A stretch of DNA of 64,000 bases from a virus, in IMG/VR virus record IMGVR_UViG_3300021138_000007, positions 1 to 64,000 of that record; one strand, given 5' to 3'. The notes under the pieces are model-generated. The model was not told the DNA's origin. It searched no databases and worked only from the letters and a program-made list of their open reading frames with translations. Below are positions 18,201-25,567 of the stretch, piece after piece. Position numbers and translations under genes: made by a program. Positions within the stretch are counted from its first letter, which is position 1. Every line of letters starts with the position of its first letter.

Positions 18201-18744
18201 AACAATGTCTGCAATCAATAGAAGCATGTACAAAACAATCGCCTCGAAGATGATATTCTTGAGAAATTAATGGCAATATAGAACGTATACGTAATTTCTT
18301 ATTTAATTTATCAAAATAATCTTTTACATAAGAAGTTGCGCATTCCAGTTCAAATCCGCTTACAGGAAAATGTGAATAAAAATTAATTCCTGCGGCAATC
18401 TTAGGCTCATTATTAAACCAGTATTCTGCCCACCAATAGACGCCATTTCGGTCATTTGGCACCTGCATTGCTTGATTAGTCAAAGCAGGAGAATAGAAAT
18501 TAGGTCCAGTTGTGACATTTCCCATAGCAGATGTTAATCCGCCATAGCCAGATTGAGCAAAACGCAAACTACTTGCATTGGCTGTAAATGGTTTTTTATT
18601 ATCAAAATATGCTGTTTTTGAAGCTGCATATTTAGGTAAATAATCAGAAGATGCGCCAGAAATCATCTCTCCTGTAACTTGTTGTCCTGCTGTTCTTAAC
18701 ACTGATAACAGTGTTGGTGCTTCTCTAGTTGCCAAAATGTACAC
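15220..18744 (-). CDS. Portal protein with intein and C-terminal PD-(D/E)XK nuclease domain
   Basis: An 1174-residue precursor. The N-extein (1-364) looks like a myophage portal: 'YWWAEYWFNNEPKIAAGINFYS', 'GDCFVHASIDC', 'IFPPDSIEKI' and 'MSMIRPLFMTLAYKDKLRSAQ'. An intein occupies 365-723. The C-extein continues the portal ('NKAIINGDGPSYSNAQ', 'SNRRVIEAFGYDYDEEVEYL'), then a Gly/Met/Pro-rich linker, then residues about 1058-1160 match DUF559/Vsr-type nucleases: 'QLDGAIPSLKIGIEAD' with D1094, E1105, D1107, then 'ARDSELFAQGWHILRFTEQEI'. A portal carrying a nuclease domain is unusual. The start is uncertain: GTG at 18744 lies too close to AGGAAG, while TTG at 18735 has a 10-nt spacer. A TATAAATA octamer lies just upstream. 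Confidence 0.8.
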   Translation of the reverse strand: MYILATREAPTLLSVLRTAGQQVTGEMISGASSDYLPKYAASKTAYFDNKKPFTANASSLRFAQSGYGGLTSAMGNVTTGPNFYSPALTNQAMQVPNDRNGVYWWAEYWFNNEPKIAAGINFYSHFPVSGFELECATSYVKDYFDKLNKKLRIRSILPLISQEYHLRGDCFVHASIDCRHCFGTNEDQETGERCEHPGATWSSIYIFPPDSIEKIKGIMGMPDTFLYMPTEAEFKVVETQSPKEQYDAIPDKLKKLILQRKPIKLENECMWHFKRAGAPWQPYGMSMIRPLFMTLAYKDKLRSAQWLVAERHIIPIKIVKIGSENQRANEQDIQNVQDELAAVANDPLLTLVTHHAFEFDYIGACYSSDTEVLTKEGFKLFKDVKDDELIATYDVKTGLIQWDVPLERHVHEYDSRKFGPLINFTGKHYDTLVTPNHEMLVQKRIWSSNTNHYENTEWQKIRADQITDHDKFLSTVSWSGILPEEMPYAKACPMLADVDIDDFLAFVGYYLSEGSLRKKTECSCGYSTVSIYQKANTESQKRIHNILRNCFGEKTKFSDISWNNYEPVTHYNVHSTCLAEYMLNEFGHLSNHKHVPRWILDLPSDKLNILINALMDGDGDERPSGKGLKYRYTTTSIELANAVQEIAVKLGFNAKITFDAEDNRKQDNHLPIHRVYWAEKTESRVVRSRNIKHVDYNDFVYCFTVNSGLLITRRNGKISIHGNSGKVLQLTNEYELIDQELIDGMMLNKAIINGDGPSYSNAQVGLLTMAERLKSWQNELSEWLEECLYRQCAKWNDFVIEGERGQEDYIYPTVKWNDLQLRDDTGKLQMLVTGNQNGVFSNRRVIEAFGYDYDEEVEYLRYEQSANMIASPSISGIDASSGFSGGAGYGGMMGGMMGMSPSGGLPGMPTMPGAEGGGAVPAPAPPMGPLASVNPEENYRLAAAIVNQVYDERITPQKESINVRIASKQIKSQAHLEFLESQVPTTGRGIFGRMPDKLDHMVEIISSTPLLGGENCVPQNWPAMFEYQTVINEFSRNQPEEYHRYAAKKKEEKAAPRMFTSLEQKLYDIILSMNIPWAFYAQYQAGPGMKYQLDGAIPSLKIGIEADSKTFHASPEKIAQDKARDSELFAQGWHILRFTEQEIIDHPREIANVILRTIQLLLGNSNNSGKSITL
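16576..17652 (-). mobile_element. LAGLIDADG intein in the portal gene
   Basis: Residues 365-723 of the portal precursor. Block A starts with Cys ('CYSSDTEVLTKEGFKLFKDV'), block B has 'LVTPNHEMLV', the endonuclease has 'FVGYYLSEGS' and 'LINALMDGDGDE', and the C-terminal splice junction is 'ISIHGN' followed by Ser as the +1 residue. All splicing residues (Cys1, block B His, terminal Asn, +1 Ser) are present; the penultimate residue is Gly rather than the usual His, with His one place earlier. Both endonuclease acidic residues remain (Glu in the first motif, Asp in the second), so splicing and homing are probably active. Confidence 0.9.
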
Positions 18745-18764
18745 TTCCTAAAATTATTTGTTTT

Positions 18765-18772
18765 TATTTATA
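18765..18772 (-). promoter_or_regulatory. T4-late-like TATAAATA box before the portal gene
   Basis: TATAAATA on the minus strand, 20-30 bp before the portal start, a spacing that would give a short leader including the AGGAAG site. It is identical to the T4 late -10 consensus. In an AT-rich genome this octamer will also occur by chance. Confidence 0.4.
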
Positions 18773-18776
18773 CAAA

Positions 18777-19412
18777 TTAACGATCTGGTTGGTAAGAAGC
18801 TACATCTCCTTGTTGCCACATTGGGTGCCAAGCGTCATTGCCTTGAGCATAACCTAAACCCCATTGTGGCCCTCTATAAACCATAGTTCCATTTCCCAGT
18901 TCAGCAGAGGATTTAGATTGAGGAATATAATTAGGGTCTTGAGTTTTTTTTAAAGCTTTTTGCAAAGCTTCTTCTAATGTTTCTTCTTCGCCTTCGTCGT
19001 CAACTTCTTGCGCTGTAATTCGATTTTTTCTTACGCTAGATTGTGCATGATTCACATTTTCTTGTCGTACAGCCTCTAATTGCTCTTGCAATGGTGTTTC
19101 TTCTGGATTAGGATGATAAGGAGATTTACGTCTTGCTTCCGTGCTTAAAGTTGCTGGTCCTTCATTGTTAGGTGCCATGCCGTCTGGTTTATTGTCTGTG
19201 ACAACATTGCCATCCGAACCTATACTTTCATTACGATAAATTTCCTTATCATACTTTTCTTTTTCAGGATTAGTCTGATCTTTAGCTTCTTGCTTATATG
19301 CTTCAGTATCGCCATCTTGATCAACAGCAATATTATTTTGCTGTTGTTGAGGCGTTTGTTTGCGTTTACCTAAAAACGCTCCTCCACCAAATTGTGCGAA
19401 ACGATACCACAT
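18777..19412 (-). CDS. Unknown probable head protein next to portal
   Basis: A 211-residue hydrophilic protein starting MWYRFAQFGGG. AAAGGTGG lies 4 bases before that ATG, which makes it better than the longer frame from 19475. The middle is Gln/Glu/Pro-rich with short repeats ('EETPLQEQLEAVRQ'), and the C-terminus is rich in Trp/Tyr/Gly. It carries the R-F-A-Q tetrapeptide seen in several head proteins here. It lies directly upstream of the portal and 10 bp after the 548-residue gene, so it is in the same operon. Function unknown. Confidence 0.6.
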   Translation of the reverse strand: MWYRFAQFGGGAFLGKRKQTPQQQQNNIAVDQDGDTEAYKQEAKDQTNPEKEKYDKEIYRNESIGSDGNVVTDNKPDGMAPNNEGPATLSTEARRKSPYHPNPEETPLQEQLEAVRQENVNHAQSSVRKNRITAQEVDDEGEEETLEEALQKALKKTQDPNYIPQSKSSAELGNGTMVYRGPQWGLGYAQGNDAWHPMWQQGDVASYQPDR

Positions 19413-19422
19413 ATTTCCACCT

Positions 19423-21069
19423 TTAATTAACGTGTTGTTTTGAAAGCCATAATTCCATTGCTTCGTCAAGTTCATCTTCTGATAAACCTACATGTTCATC
19501 AGCTAATAAAGTTTCTATAGTTTTATCACTATAGCCTGTTTGCTTGCCTTTCATTTGTTGTTCAATATTTTCTTCTTTATCTGGGTCTAAACGAACAACT
19601 TTTGTGCTTGCAGTTTTATTTAAAAGCTCTGGATAAGATTCTTCTGTTGCCAATGCTTTTAAATCATTAACTTGATGAGTTAAACTTTCAACTTCCACTT
19701 TTTTACTACCACTATTTAATAGTTCAGGATAACTGTCTTTTGATTCACCGCGATGACCGCCTTCAACACTAGGAGTATCATTTAACAATTGTTCTTTAGT
19801 TTTCATATCTTCATTATTCTTTTGAACTGCTGTCAATTTTTCCTCTTGCGTTTTGAATGGTTCAGACAAGTTATTTTTTAATCTATTTTCCAAAGGCTGT
19901 GTGATTTCTTGTGCTAATCGATAAGATCGTGCATTCCAACCTTTAGAAGCATTAATTTTATTAATAGGACTACCTTCCCCACGATGACCGCCTTCAACAG
20001 CAGATGCATCATCTAATTTAGTTTCCAGATTATCATCATTATCATGATTATTTTTAAACTTTTTACGTGCTTCATCCATTCGGGTGTCTAAACTGCCTTT
20101 TTCATCAAGTTTATTTTCTTCACGATTTCTTTCACCTTCTTTTAATGATAAAAGATTTTTATCATTATCTGGGTGTCTGGCAACGTCTAATCTACCAAGT
20201 GCTTGATGATTTAATTCTGCAACTTTCAACCAGCTTTGATAAGCACATGAAATTTTTCCATCTTGTGTAACTCTGGAATCAATACAGTGATCTCGGCATT
20301 TTGACACTTCCATAGCAATTGCTTTACCTGTTTGATAAACAGCTTTGGGACACATTAAAAATGGTTCATTGGCTTGTGTGTCAATATAAGTATATGCAGT
20401 TCGTATGTTTCGTTCTGGCATGTAATTCGCCATAATATTTCTTAATCTAAATGATGCAGCATCTAAGGCCATATCATCGCCTTCTATGATAGCTTCATAC
20501 GCAGATACTAAAGAATTTCTTTCCTGTATAGAAGATGCATCTTTCATTAAAAATTTAACAATAACAGCAGCTTCATATTGATTTTGTCCTTTGCTATTAT
20601 TTGTTGAAGCTGTTCTTTCTAATTTAACAACTTCATTATTAATATTTCTATAATTTTGAATATTATTAAATGCTGTTCTCAATGCTGAAACTCTATGAGA
20701 AATGCGAATATTTGTCAAATTATCAATGATATTAGAAATTCTCTCAATAGATTCTGGTCCATGAATTTTTATGATTCGAACAATACCTTTTAATCCATCA
20801 TTTTTATCAGTAAATTCCTGAATAGTAGGATCATCTTGATCTAAATCTTCATCGTTCAATGCAGATAAAGGAGAATCAGGAAGAACTTGTTTAAAGCCTG
20901 AGTCTTCTAATTTTTCAAGCATGGGCATTAAACTCTTTAAGAATTCAATAAGTCCATTACCACCAATCAAGCCTTCAGATTCTTCATTTTGATGATCTGG
21001 CTTTTTAGTTTCTTTATCTTTAGAAGTTTCTTCCTTCTCAGTTTTCTTATTCTTTAATTCTTCACTCAT
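19423..21069 (-). CDS. Unknown head-module protein with EGGHRGE repeats
   Basis: A 548-residue protein of unknown family. The N-terminus is highly charged. Residues 95-230 are helical. C240, C258, C262 and C275 could bind a metal. From about 305 it is built of degenerate repeats: 'SAVEGGHRGEGS' (356-367) and 'PSVEGGHRGESK' (433-444), 'SYPELLN' twice (446, 478), and E-K-x-L units like those in the 1451-residue protease/scaffold. The C-terminus 'GLSEDELDEAMELWLSK' resembles one near the end of the acidic zinc protein. A scaffold- or core-associated role is inferred from these shared pieces. Confidence 0.6.
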   Translation of the reverse strand: MSEELKNKKTEKEETSKDKETKKPDHQNEESEGLIGGNGLIEFLKSLMPMLEKLEDSGFKQVLPDSPLSALNDEDLDQDDPTIQEFTDKNDGLKGIVRIIKIHGPESIERISNIIDNLTNIRISHRVSALRTAFNNIQNYRNINNEVVKLERTASTNNSKGQNQYEAAVIVKFLMKDASSIQERNSLVSAYEAIIEGDDMALDAASFRLRNIMANYMPERNIRTAYTYIDTQANEPFLMCPKAVYQTGKAIAMEVSKCRDHCIDSRVTQDGKISCAYQSWLKVAELNHQALGRLDVARHPDNDKNLLSLKEGERNREENKLDEKGSLDTRMDEARKKFKNNHDNDDNLETKLDDASAVEGGHRGEGSPINKINASKGWNARSYRLAQEITQPLENRLKNNLSEPFKTQEEKLTAVQKNNEDMKTKEQLLNDTPSVEGGHRGESKDSYPELLNSGSKKVEVESLTHQVNDLKALATEESYPELLNKTASTKVVRLDPDKEENIEQQMKGKQTGYSDKTIETLLADEHVGLSEDELDEAMELWLSKQHVN

Positions 21070-21082
21070 TATATTCCCCTAA

Positions 21083-22084
21083 TTATTGAATTTCCTCATC
21101 TTTAAATCCACGCGCTTTAAGAGCAGATCGAATTTCTTTTAATTCACTACTGACTCCCTTTTTATCAGCGGCATTTTCCATTTCACTCAAGCTTTTTAAC
21201 CAACCAAATCGAGCCATTAATTCAGCAGTAGACCTTTTAGTTAAATCAGGTTTGATTGTATAAATTGTTTCCTCTTTAGCAGCAACCCTTTGATTTCTAA
21301 CTGTTTGTGCTGTTTTATGAAGCTTTAAATAATCATCAAAATTAAATTGATCAATTTTTGACCAATCTACATTTGGGTCTAAATTATCGCGGTCATAACT
21401 TGAATCTGATAAAACCACTTTATTATTACTAGATGCTTTAGTTTCTGGTTTTTCTTCTGGTTCATTCTTATTTTTTCGTCGCTTTTTACGGTTATAATCC
21501 CTTACCACATCAACACATCTATCAATGGTTTCTTTGTTAAACATGCCTTCCTTTTCAAGATATCGCACAATATCTCTTTTTTCAAGACCGTGGTCGAGCA
21601 ATTTACCCACTTTACCCATCAAAACACGAAAAGGATTACCACGAGTTTTCTTCTTCTTCTTGCTTACAACTTCACGATGATTGTAGCCTTTTAAAGAAGC
21701 CTCTTTAGAAATTTGTTCATTAGACTTTTGCATATCTTTCACTTTCTCTTCTAATTTTCTTGCAAGTTCAGGAGCAGTAGGATCAAGTGTTCCTTCTCTT
21801 GGATCAACCGTTCTTTGACCAGAATTATATTTCATTGCATTTAAGATTGTAGAAACACTTTTCTTCATTTCATCTCTAGTCAATTGATTAAATATTTCTT
21901 GTAATTCAGTTTCATAAGCTTTTGACTGAGTGGGCGTACTATTTGCTATTTTATGTAATAATGGCAAAAGTCGCTCTGGTGTAACAGAGTTATCTTCACG
22001 ACCTCCAGCTAATGGAATATTATTTATTCCATTAGCTGGATTTGAGGCTAATCCTCCCACTTGGTTTTGTGCTAATTTATTCAT
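21083..22084 (-). CDS. Unknown head-module protein
   Basis: A 333-residue protein I do not recognise. The N-terminus is Asn/Gly-rich. Residues 30-125 are helical. A strongly basic patch near 140-210 has poly-Lys runs ('KKKKKTRGNPF', 'RKKRRKNKNEPEEK') that could contact DNA. The C-terminal helical region is 'TAELMARFGWLKSLSEM'. It starts 6 bp after the stop of the gene at 22091 and ends 13 bp before the 548-residue gene, so it is operonic. Confidence 0.55.
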   Translation of the reverse strand: MNKLAQNQVGGLASNPANGINNIPLAGGREDNSVTPERLLPLLHKIANSTPTQSKAYETELQEIFNQLTRDEMKKSVSTILNAMKYNSGQRTVDPREGTLDPTAPELARKLEEKVKDMQKSNEQISKEASLKGYNHREVVSKKKKKTRGNPFRVLMGKVGKLLDHGLEKRDIVRYLEKEGMFNKETIDRCVDVVRDYNRKKRRKNKNEPEEKPETKASSNNKVVLSDSSYDRDNLDPNVDWSKIDQFNFDDYLKLHKTAQTVRNQRVAAKEETIYTIKPDLTKRSTAELMARFGWLKSLSEMENAADKKGVSSELKEIRSALKARGFKDEEIQ

Positions 22085-22090
22085 TAATAA

Positions 22091-22939
22091 TTACTCAATA
22101 TCAATTTCATCTACACCAGAAAGATTAAAATTTGCGCTAGAATAAACGTCTCTTAATTCAGTTGGCCTGACACCATACTGTTCCCATTCTGTTCGTTTTT
22201 CTTCTAGTGTTTTACCATCTCGCTTAATTGCTAGTCTTTGTGTTCTTTTAGCCTCTGCTGACGCTATACGTCGTTCTTCTGCGGCATAAAGTGCCTCACT
22301 ATCCATAATGCCAAAAGCACCCGTTGCAACATTTTCTGTACCAGTTCTTAAAATGCTACAAGCTCTAACTCCATAATTTTGTTGCTGTTGAATTTCAGTC
22401 AAAGCTTCTCTTTCCCAATTATTGCGTCTATCAGATACAATTTCTCGTGTTGTTCGTTGATCAAATAATTTATTATCTTGATCAGCAGATGATTGTAAAA
22501 TAGATTCAATATCTTCAAATTGTGGATCAAAAATTGATGCGCCTCTCATCATAACAGTCATATAATCAGAATCTGAAAATGCCTTCAGGGTTCCTGATAA
22601 ATCTCGACCATTTTCGCCATCATCATAATCATATGAAGAACGTCGAATTGCTTTATGATTAAGAATTAATCCTTGATCATCAATACGATTATCTTGCTGA
22701 TAATATTGTGGCATACTGTTTCTCAAAGCATCTTCAAAATTATATGAATTAGCACGAGCACTAGCTTCTTTATTGAATGCATTTTCCTCTTGTGCAATTT
22801 TCACACGTCTTTGACTTTTGCTTTCTCTCAAATACGCATAAGGGTCATCCTCATTCTGAGAATTCCCTACAAATGTTTGCTCCATAATTCCAGGAAGCTT
22901 TTCTGTTTCTGCAACTCTTCTAAATTTACTATTGCTCAT
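22091..22939 (-). CDS. Unknown head-module protein with hairpin-spaced ribosome site
   Basis: A 282-residue hydrophilic protein of unknown family, rich in Arg, Glu, Gln and Asp, ending 'FNLSGVDEIDIE'. Its ATG has no normal Shine-Dalgarno. GGAGG lies 26 nt upstream, with a 17-nt hairpin in between (see 22937-22970). It is flanked by other unknown genes of the head operon. Confidence 0.55.
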   Translation of the reverse strand: MSNSKFRRVAETEKLPGIMEQTFVGNSQNEDDPYAYLRESKSQRRVKIAQEENAFNKEASARANSYNFEDALRNSMPQYYQQDNRIDDQGLILNHKAIRRSSYDYDDGENGRDLSGTLKAFSDSDYMTVMMRGASIFDPQFEDIESILQSSADQDNKLFDQRTTREIVSDRRNNWEREALTEIQQQQNYGVRACSILRTGTENVATGAFGIMDSEALYAAEERRIASAEAKRTQRLAIKRDGKTLEEKRTEWEQYGVRPTELRDVYSSANFNLSGVDEIDIE

Positions 22940-22970
22940 TTATTCAGTAGATAGACTTACTATCTCCTCC
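22937..22970 (-). promoter_or_regulatory. Ribosome site brought near the start by a hairpin
   Basis: On the minus strand the order is GGAGG (22966-22970), then the hairpin AGATAG-TAAGT-CTATCT (22949-22965), then ACTGAATAA, then ATG (22937-22939). Removing the 17-nt hairpin leaves a 9-nt spacer, a normal distance. A similar folded spacer is known for phage T4 gene 38. Confidence 0.5.
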
Positions 22971-22983
22971 ATTATATGCCGTG

Positions 22984-23196
22984 TTATTCGGTATCATGTG
23001 AATTTAAATCCGATAACTTTATTCCTGTTGTGTGAAAAGACGGTACTCGCGTTTTATCATCTCCAGCAATATTTCTTGACTCGCTTGTTGGCAATAACAT
23101 TTTAGCTCTTGCATTTAAATCATTTGATTTAAAATTTTCAAGAAAATTTACATAATAATCTAAATTGTTATTTCCTATTGATTTAATTTCTGACAT
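22984..23196 (-). CDS. Unknown small protein
   Basis: A 70-residue hydrophilic protein with no recognised domain. AGAGAT lies six bases before the ATG. The gene lies between the hairpin at 23218-23255 and the 282-residue gene, so it may be the first gene of a transcript running left through the head operon, or be reached by read-through. Confidence 0.5.
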   Translation of the reverse strand: MSEIKSIGNNNLDYYVNFLENFKSNDLNARAKMLLPTSESRNIAGDDKTRVPSFHTTGIKLSDLNSHDTE

Positions 23197-23217
23197 AATT
23201 TTATCTCTTGTTTTTGT

Positions 23218-23255
23218 ATTTTATACAGGGCTATTTTACTAACCCTGTATAAAAT
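23218..23255. terminator. 13-bp hairpin between two head genes
   Basis: Arms ATTTTATACAGGG (23218-23230) and CCCTGTATAAAAT (23243-23255) with a 12-nt loop, after the stop of the 349-residue gene. There is no T run on the minus strand, so it may be a weak terminator, an RNA-processing site or a 3'-end stabiliser. Confidence 0.55.
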
Positions 23256-23279
23256 TTGTAGAGGATTTAACAAACCGTA

Positions 23280-24329
23280 TTAGTTATACTTATTGCTAAA
23301 TAAATCATCTACCCAGTCTGCATCTTGATAACCGAGGTCATCTTTCCAGAACCGAATAGCTCGTTGTCGATCAGCTTCGGAAAGTTCTGCAACTTTAACC
23401 ATGCTCTTAACAGCAGCAATCTTAACATTAGAATCAAGATTAGAAGCCATAACGGACATGATTTTTTCTACTTCAGCAGAAACAGGAGCTTCATTTAAAC
23501 CAAGGATTTCATTGACGTATTCTCGTGGGAATCCTTCAGCTTCAGCAACTTTAATGAACGCCTCTTTCTCAGAAGCAGTCATTGCAGTAACTTCTTTAAA
23601 TTGTCCCTTTTGAGTGTCTGTGTTCTTAGAAGCAGTCTTAGCTTTAGGCTTAGATGATGCTTCAGCAATCTTGTTTTCAACTTCGGTGATTGAATTAACA
23701 AGATTCATTCGATAAGCATGTCGCTTATTGATAGCGGCTGTGCGCTCCATTTGAGCAGCAGCAGCAGCATAAGCCTGCTGACCTAATCGCACACGATTTT
23801 CTTGTCGTGCAGCAAGAATAGCATTTGCTAAAGCTTCATCGCCAGAATCCAAAGCTGCTTCGATAGCATTAGAAGAAATTTGATCAGCACTAGCAAAATG
23901 AACCTTTCGGAGACGAGCAGATGCTTTAACATCTTTACCGTCTTTGCCTTTCTTCATCATTTTGCTGTCTTTTTCAGTACTTTCTACTTCTTCGTCATCT
24001 TTCTCATCTTTCTCATCTTCGTCATCGGTAGATTTCTTCTTACCTTTGCCGTGCTCTTCTTGCCATTTCTTTAAAGCAGGAGGAAGAGTGCCAGCTTCTT
24101 TCTTAGAAGCTTTCTTAGACATACATGCATCGCATTCACCGCATGTGCATTCGCCTTCTTTCTTACCGCTCATTTCTTCAAAGTGCTCAAGTAACTCTTT
24201 AGGCATCTTTTTACTTTCTGATTTAGCTGTTGCAATTCGCTCAGCAAGATCAGAGTAATCGATACCATTCCATACCATTTCCGCACCCAATGTTTCATGG
24301 GCTGCGGAGGGAAAAATTCTATCTGCCAT
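23280..24329 (-). CDS. Unknown head-module protein with Cys cluster
   Basis: A 349-residue protein starting MADRIFPSAAHE, chosen because GGAGG lies 12 nt before it; the longer frame from 24350 starts inside that site. Residues 61-69 hold a compact cluster C61, C63, C66, C69 (ECTCGECDAC), a likely metal site. A Lys/Asp/Glu low-complexity linker (about 95-140) follows, then Ala-rich helices. The C-terminus 'LSEADRQRAIRFWKDDLGY' resembles end motifs of the other head proteins. Its composition (Ala-rich helices, charged linker) suits a scaffold or head-core protein, but no family is recognised. Confidence 0.6.
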   Translation of the reverse strand: MADRIFPSAAHETLGAEMVWNGIDYSDLAERIATAKSESKKMPKELLEHFEEMSGKKEGECTCGECDACMSKKASKKEAGTLPPALKKWQEEHGKGKKKSTDDEDEKDEKDDEEVESTEKDSKMMKKGKDGKDVKASARLRKVHFASADQISSNAIEAALDSGDEALANAILAARQENRVRLGQQAYAAAAAQMERTAAINKRHAYRMNLVNSITEVENKIAEASSKPKAKTASKNTDTQKGQFKEVTAMTASEKEAFIKVAEAEGFPREYVNEILGLNEAPVSAEVEKIMSVMASNLDSNVKIAAVKSMVKVAELSEADRQRAIRFWKDDLGYQDADWVDDLFSNKYN

Positions 24330-24402
24330 TTTTGTTAATATCCTCCACAAAATGTCTTATTATTTACCATTCGATATTTAATAAGCTTTTACCTACATAA
24401 TT

Positions 24403-24765
24403 TTATTGTTTTATATTATGAACATGTAATTCATGATCAACATACTTAACAATATCGCCAATTCCTATGTCATTTTTGTCAAAAGCGCCTTTTTTCGCTT
24501 CAATAACATAACGAATATGTCCGTTTGGTTCGCATCTTTCTGTTGAATCTGCTTCCATATCTTTAATATCAACAATTATTCCTTGTTCATTTAAAAATGC
24601 AAGACTCAATGGAAATGATACATTTTTATTCCAGAAACAATGTCTGTCTGTATATGGGAATATAAACAGAACAGCTTCATCATCCTGTAAAGGATCAGCC
24701 CACATCAAACCTCTTTCTCTTTTAGAGTTAGTATCTGCTATAAACCTCACCTTAAATTTGTGCAT
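24403..24765 (-). CDS. DUF192 family protein
   Basis: A 120-residue protein matching the DUF192 pattern in order: 'RGLMW', 'AVLFIFPYTDRHCFWNKNVSFPLSLAFLNEQG', 'IVDIKDMEAD' and 'YVIEAKKGAFDKNDIGIGDIV'. The family is small, beta-rich and of uncertain biochemical function; bacterial members are often exported, but this one has no signal peptide. The start MHKF is chosen because CAGGAG lies six bases before it, within the end of the upstream gene, which suggests coupled translation. It is odd to find it among head genes. Confidence 0.75.
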   Translation of the reverse strand: MHKFKVRFIADTNSKRERGLMWADPLQDDEAVLFIFPYTDRHCFWNKNVSFPLSLAFLNEQGIIVDIKDMEADSTERCEPNGHIRYVIEAKKGAFDKNDIGIGDIVKYVDHELHVHNIKQ

Positions 24766-24769
24766 ATCT

Positions 24770-25567
24770 TTACTCCTGTTCATCCATTATATTTAACATT
24801 GTGATATTTTGATAAAGAGTATTAATTCTGTTATCAATAGCATCAGCCTCTTCATGTTGACCCAAATGATCATAAATTGCCGCTTGCTTTATCAAAGTAT
24901 CTATTTGTGTACGTATAGCTGAAGTAACGGACTTACTTTGGCCTTTTAAACCATAGTGTTCCCATTCTACAGGAGTAGGACGTGCGCCGAATAATTCATT
25001 GGAATTATTATTCCAATTTTTAATTTGCTTTACTTCTTGCTCAATCCAATTCAATTTAGCAGTTTCACTTGCATATCTTAACGGTTTGAGTTCATATTTG
25101 TTGTCAAAAGAATAAGTTACAAATGCTCTTTTAGTATTATCTCTATAAAGATCATCATAAATCTTTTTAGCAACTATTTTAACATCATTGCTATTTTTGA
25201 TTTCGTCATAAATCATAGCAGCTCTAACAGCGAAACTAATTTGCTGAAGCCAGTTATGAATTTTACGCATATCTTTATCTTCTAATTGTGAGTTACCAAT
25301 ATGGTGATTAAATCTTGAAGGTAATTCATTTAATGTAGGATAATTTCCTGTTTCTGAACCTTCTTCATATTCTGCCAAGACTTTAATCATAGCAGTTAGA
25401 TTTTTCTTTGGTTCACCATATTTAATATCATCTTTAGTAAACACAGGAGGAAGTTTTATCAATCCCACAGGTGTTTTTGATGCAAATCTCTTATCATTCT
25501 TTTGAGTGAGTGATAAAATTACATCTGCCAGATGCTCAGCTTTATTGAAAAGAGTTTGTTTATTCAT
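24770..25567 (-). CDS. Unknown protein with C-terminal EAD motif
   Basis: A 265-residue protein without a recognised domain. It is mostly helical, with 'WEHYGLKGQS' before a C-terminal copy of the EAD motif at about 223-251 (LIKQAAIYDHLGQHEEAD and onward). The stop lies 4 bp before the DUF192 start, and the 5' end overlaps the upstream gene by 8 bp, so three genes form a tightly coupled set. Confidence 0.6.
   Translation of the reverse strand: MNKQTLFNKAEHLADVILSLTQKNDKRFASKTPVGLIKLPPVFTKDDIKYGEPKKNLTAMIKVLAEYEEGSETGNYPTLNELPSRFNHHIGNSQLEDKDMRKIHNWLQQISFAVRAAMIYDEIKNSNDVKIVAKKIYDDLYRDNTKRAFVTYSFDNKYELKPLRYASETAKLNWIEQEVKQIKNWNNNSNELFGARPTPVEWEHYGLKGQSKSVTSAIRTQIDTLIKQAAIYDHLGQHEEADAIDNRINTLYQNITMLNIMDEQE

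Noticed and set aside
19741-20000. CRISPR-like direct repeats in the 548-residue gene
   Set aside because: The two related segments (EGGHRGE coding) are imperfect, few and in frame; they are protein repeats.
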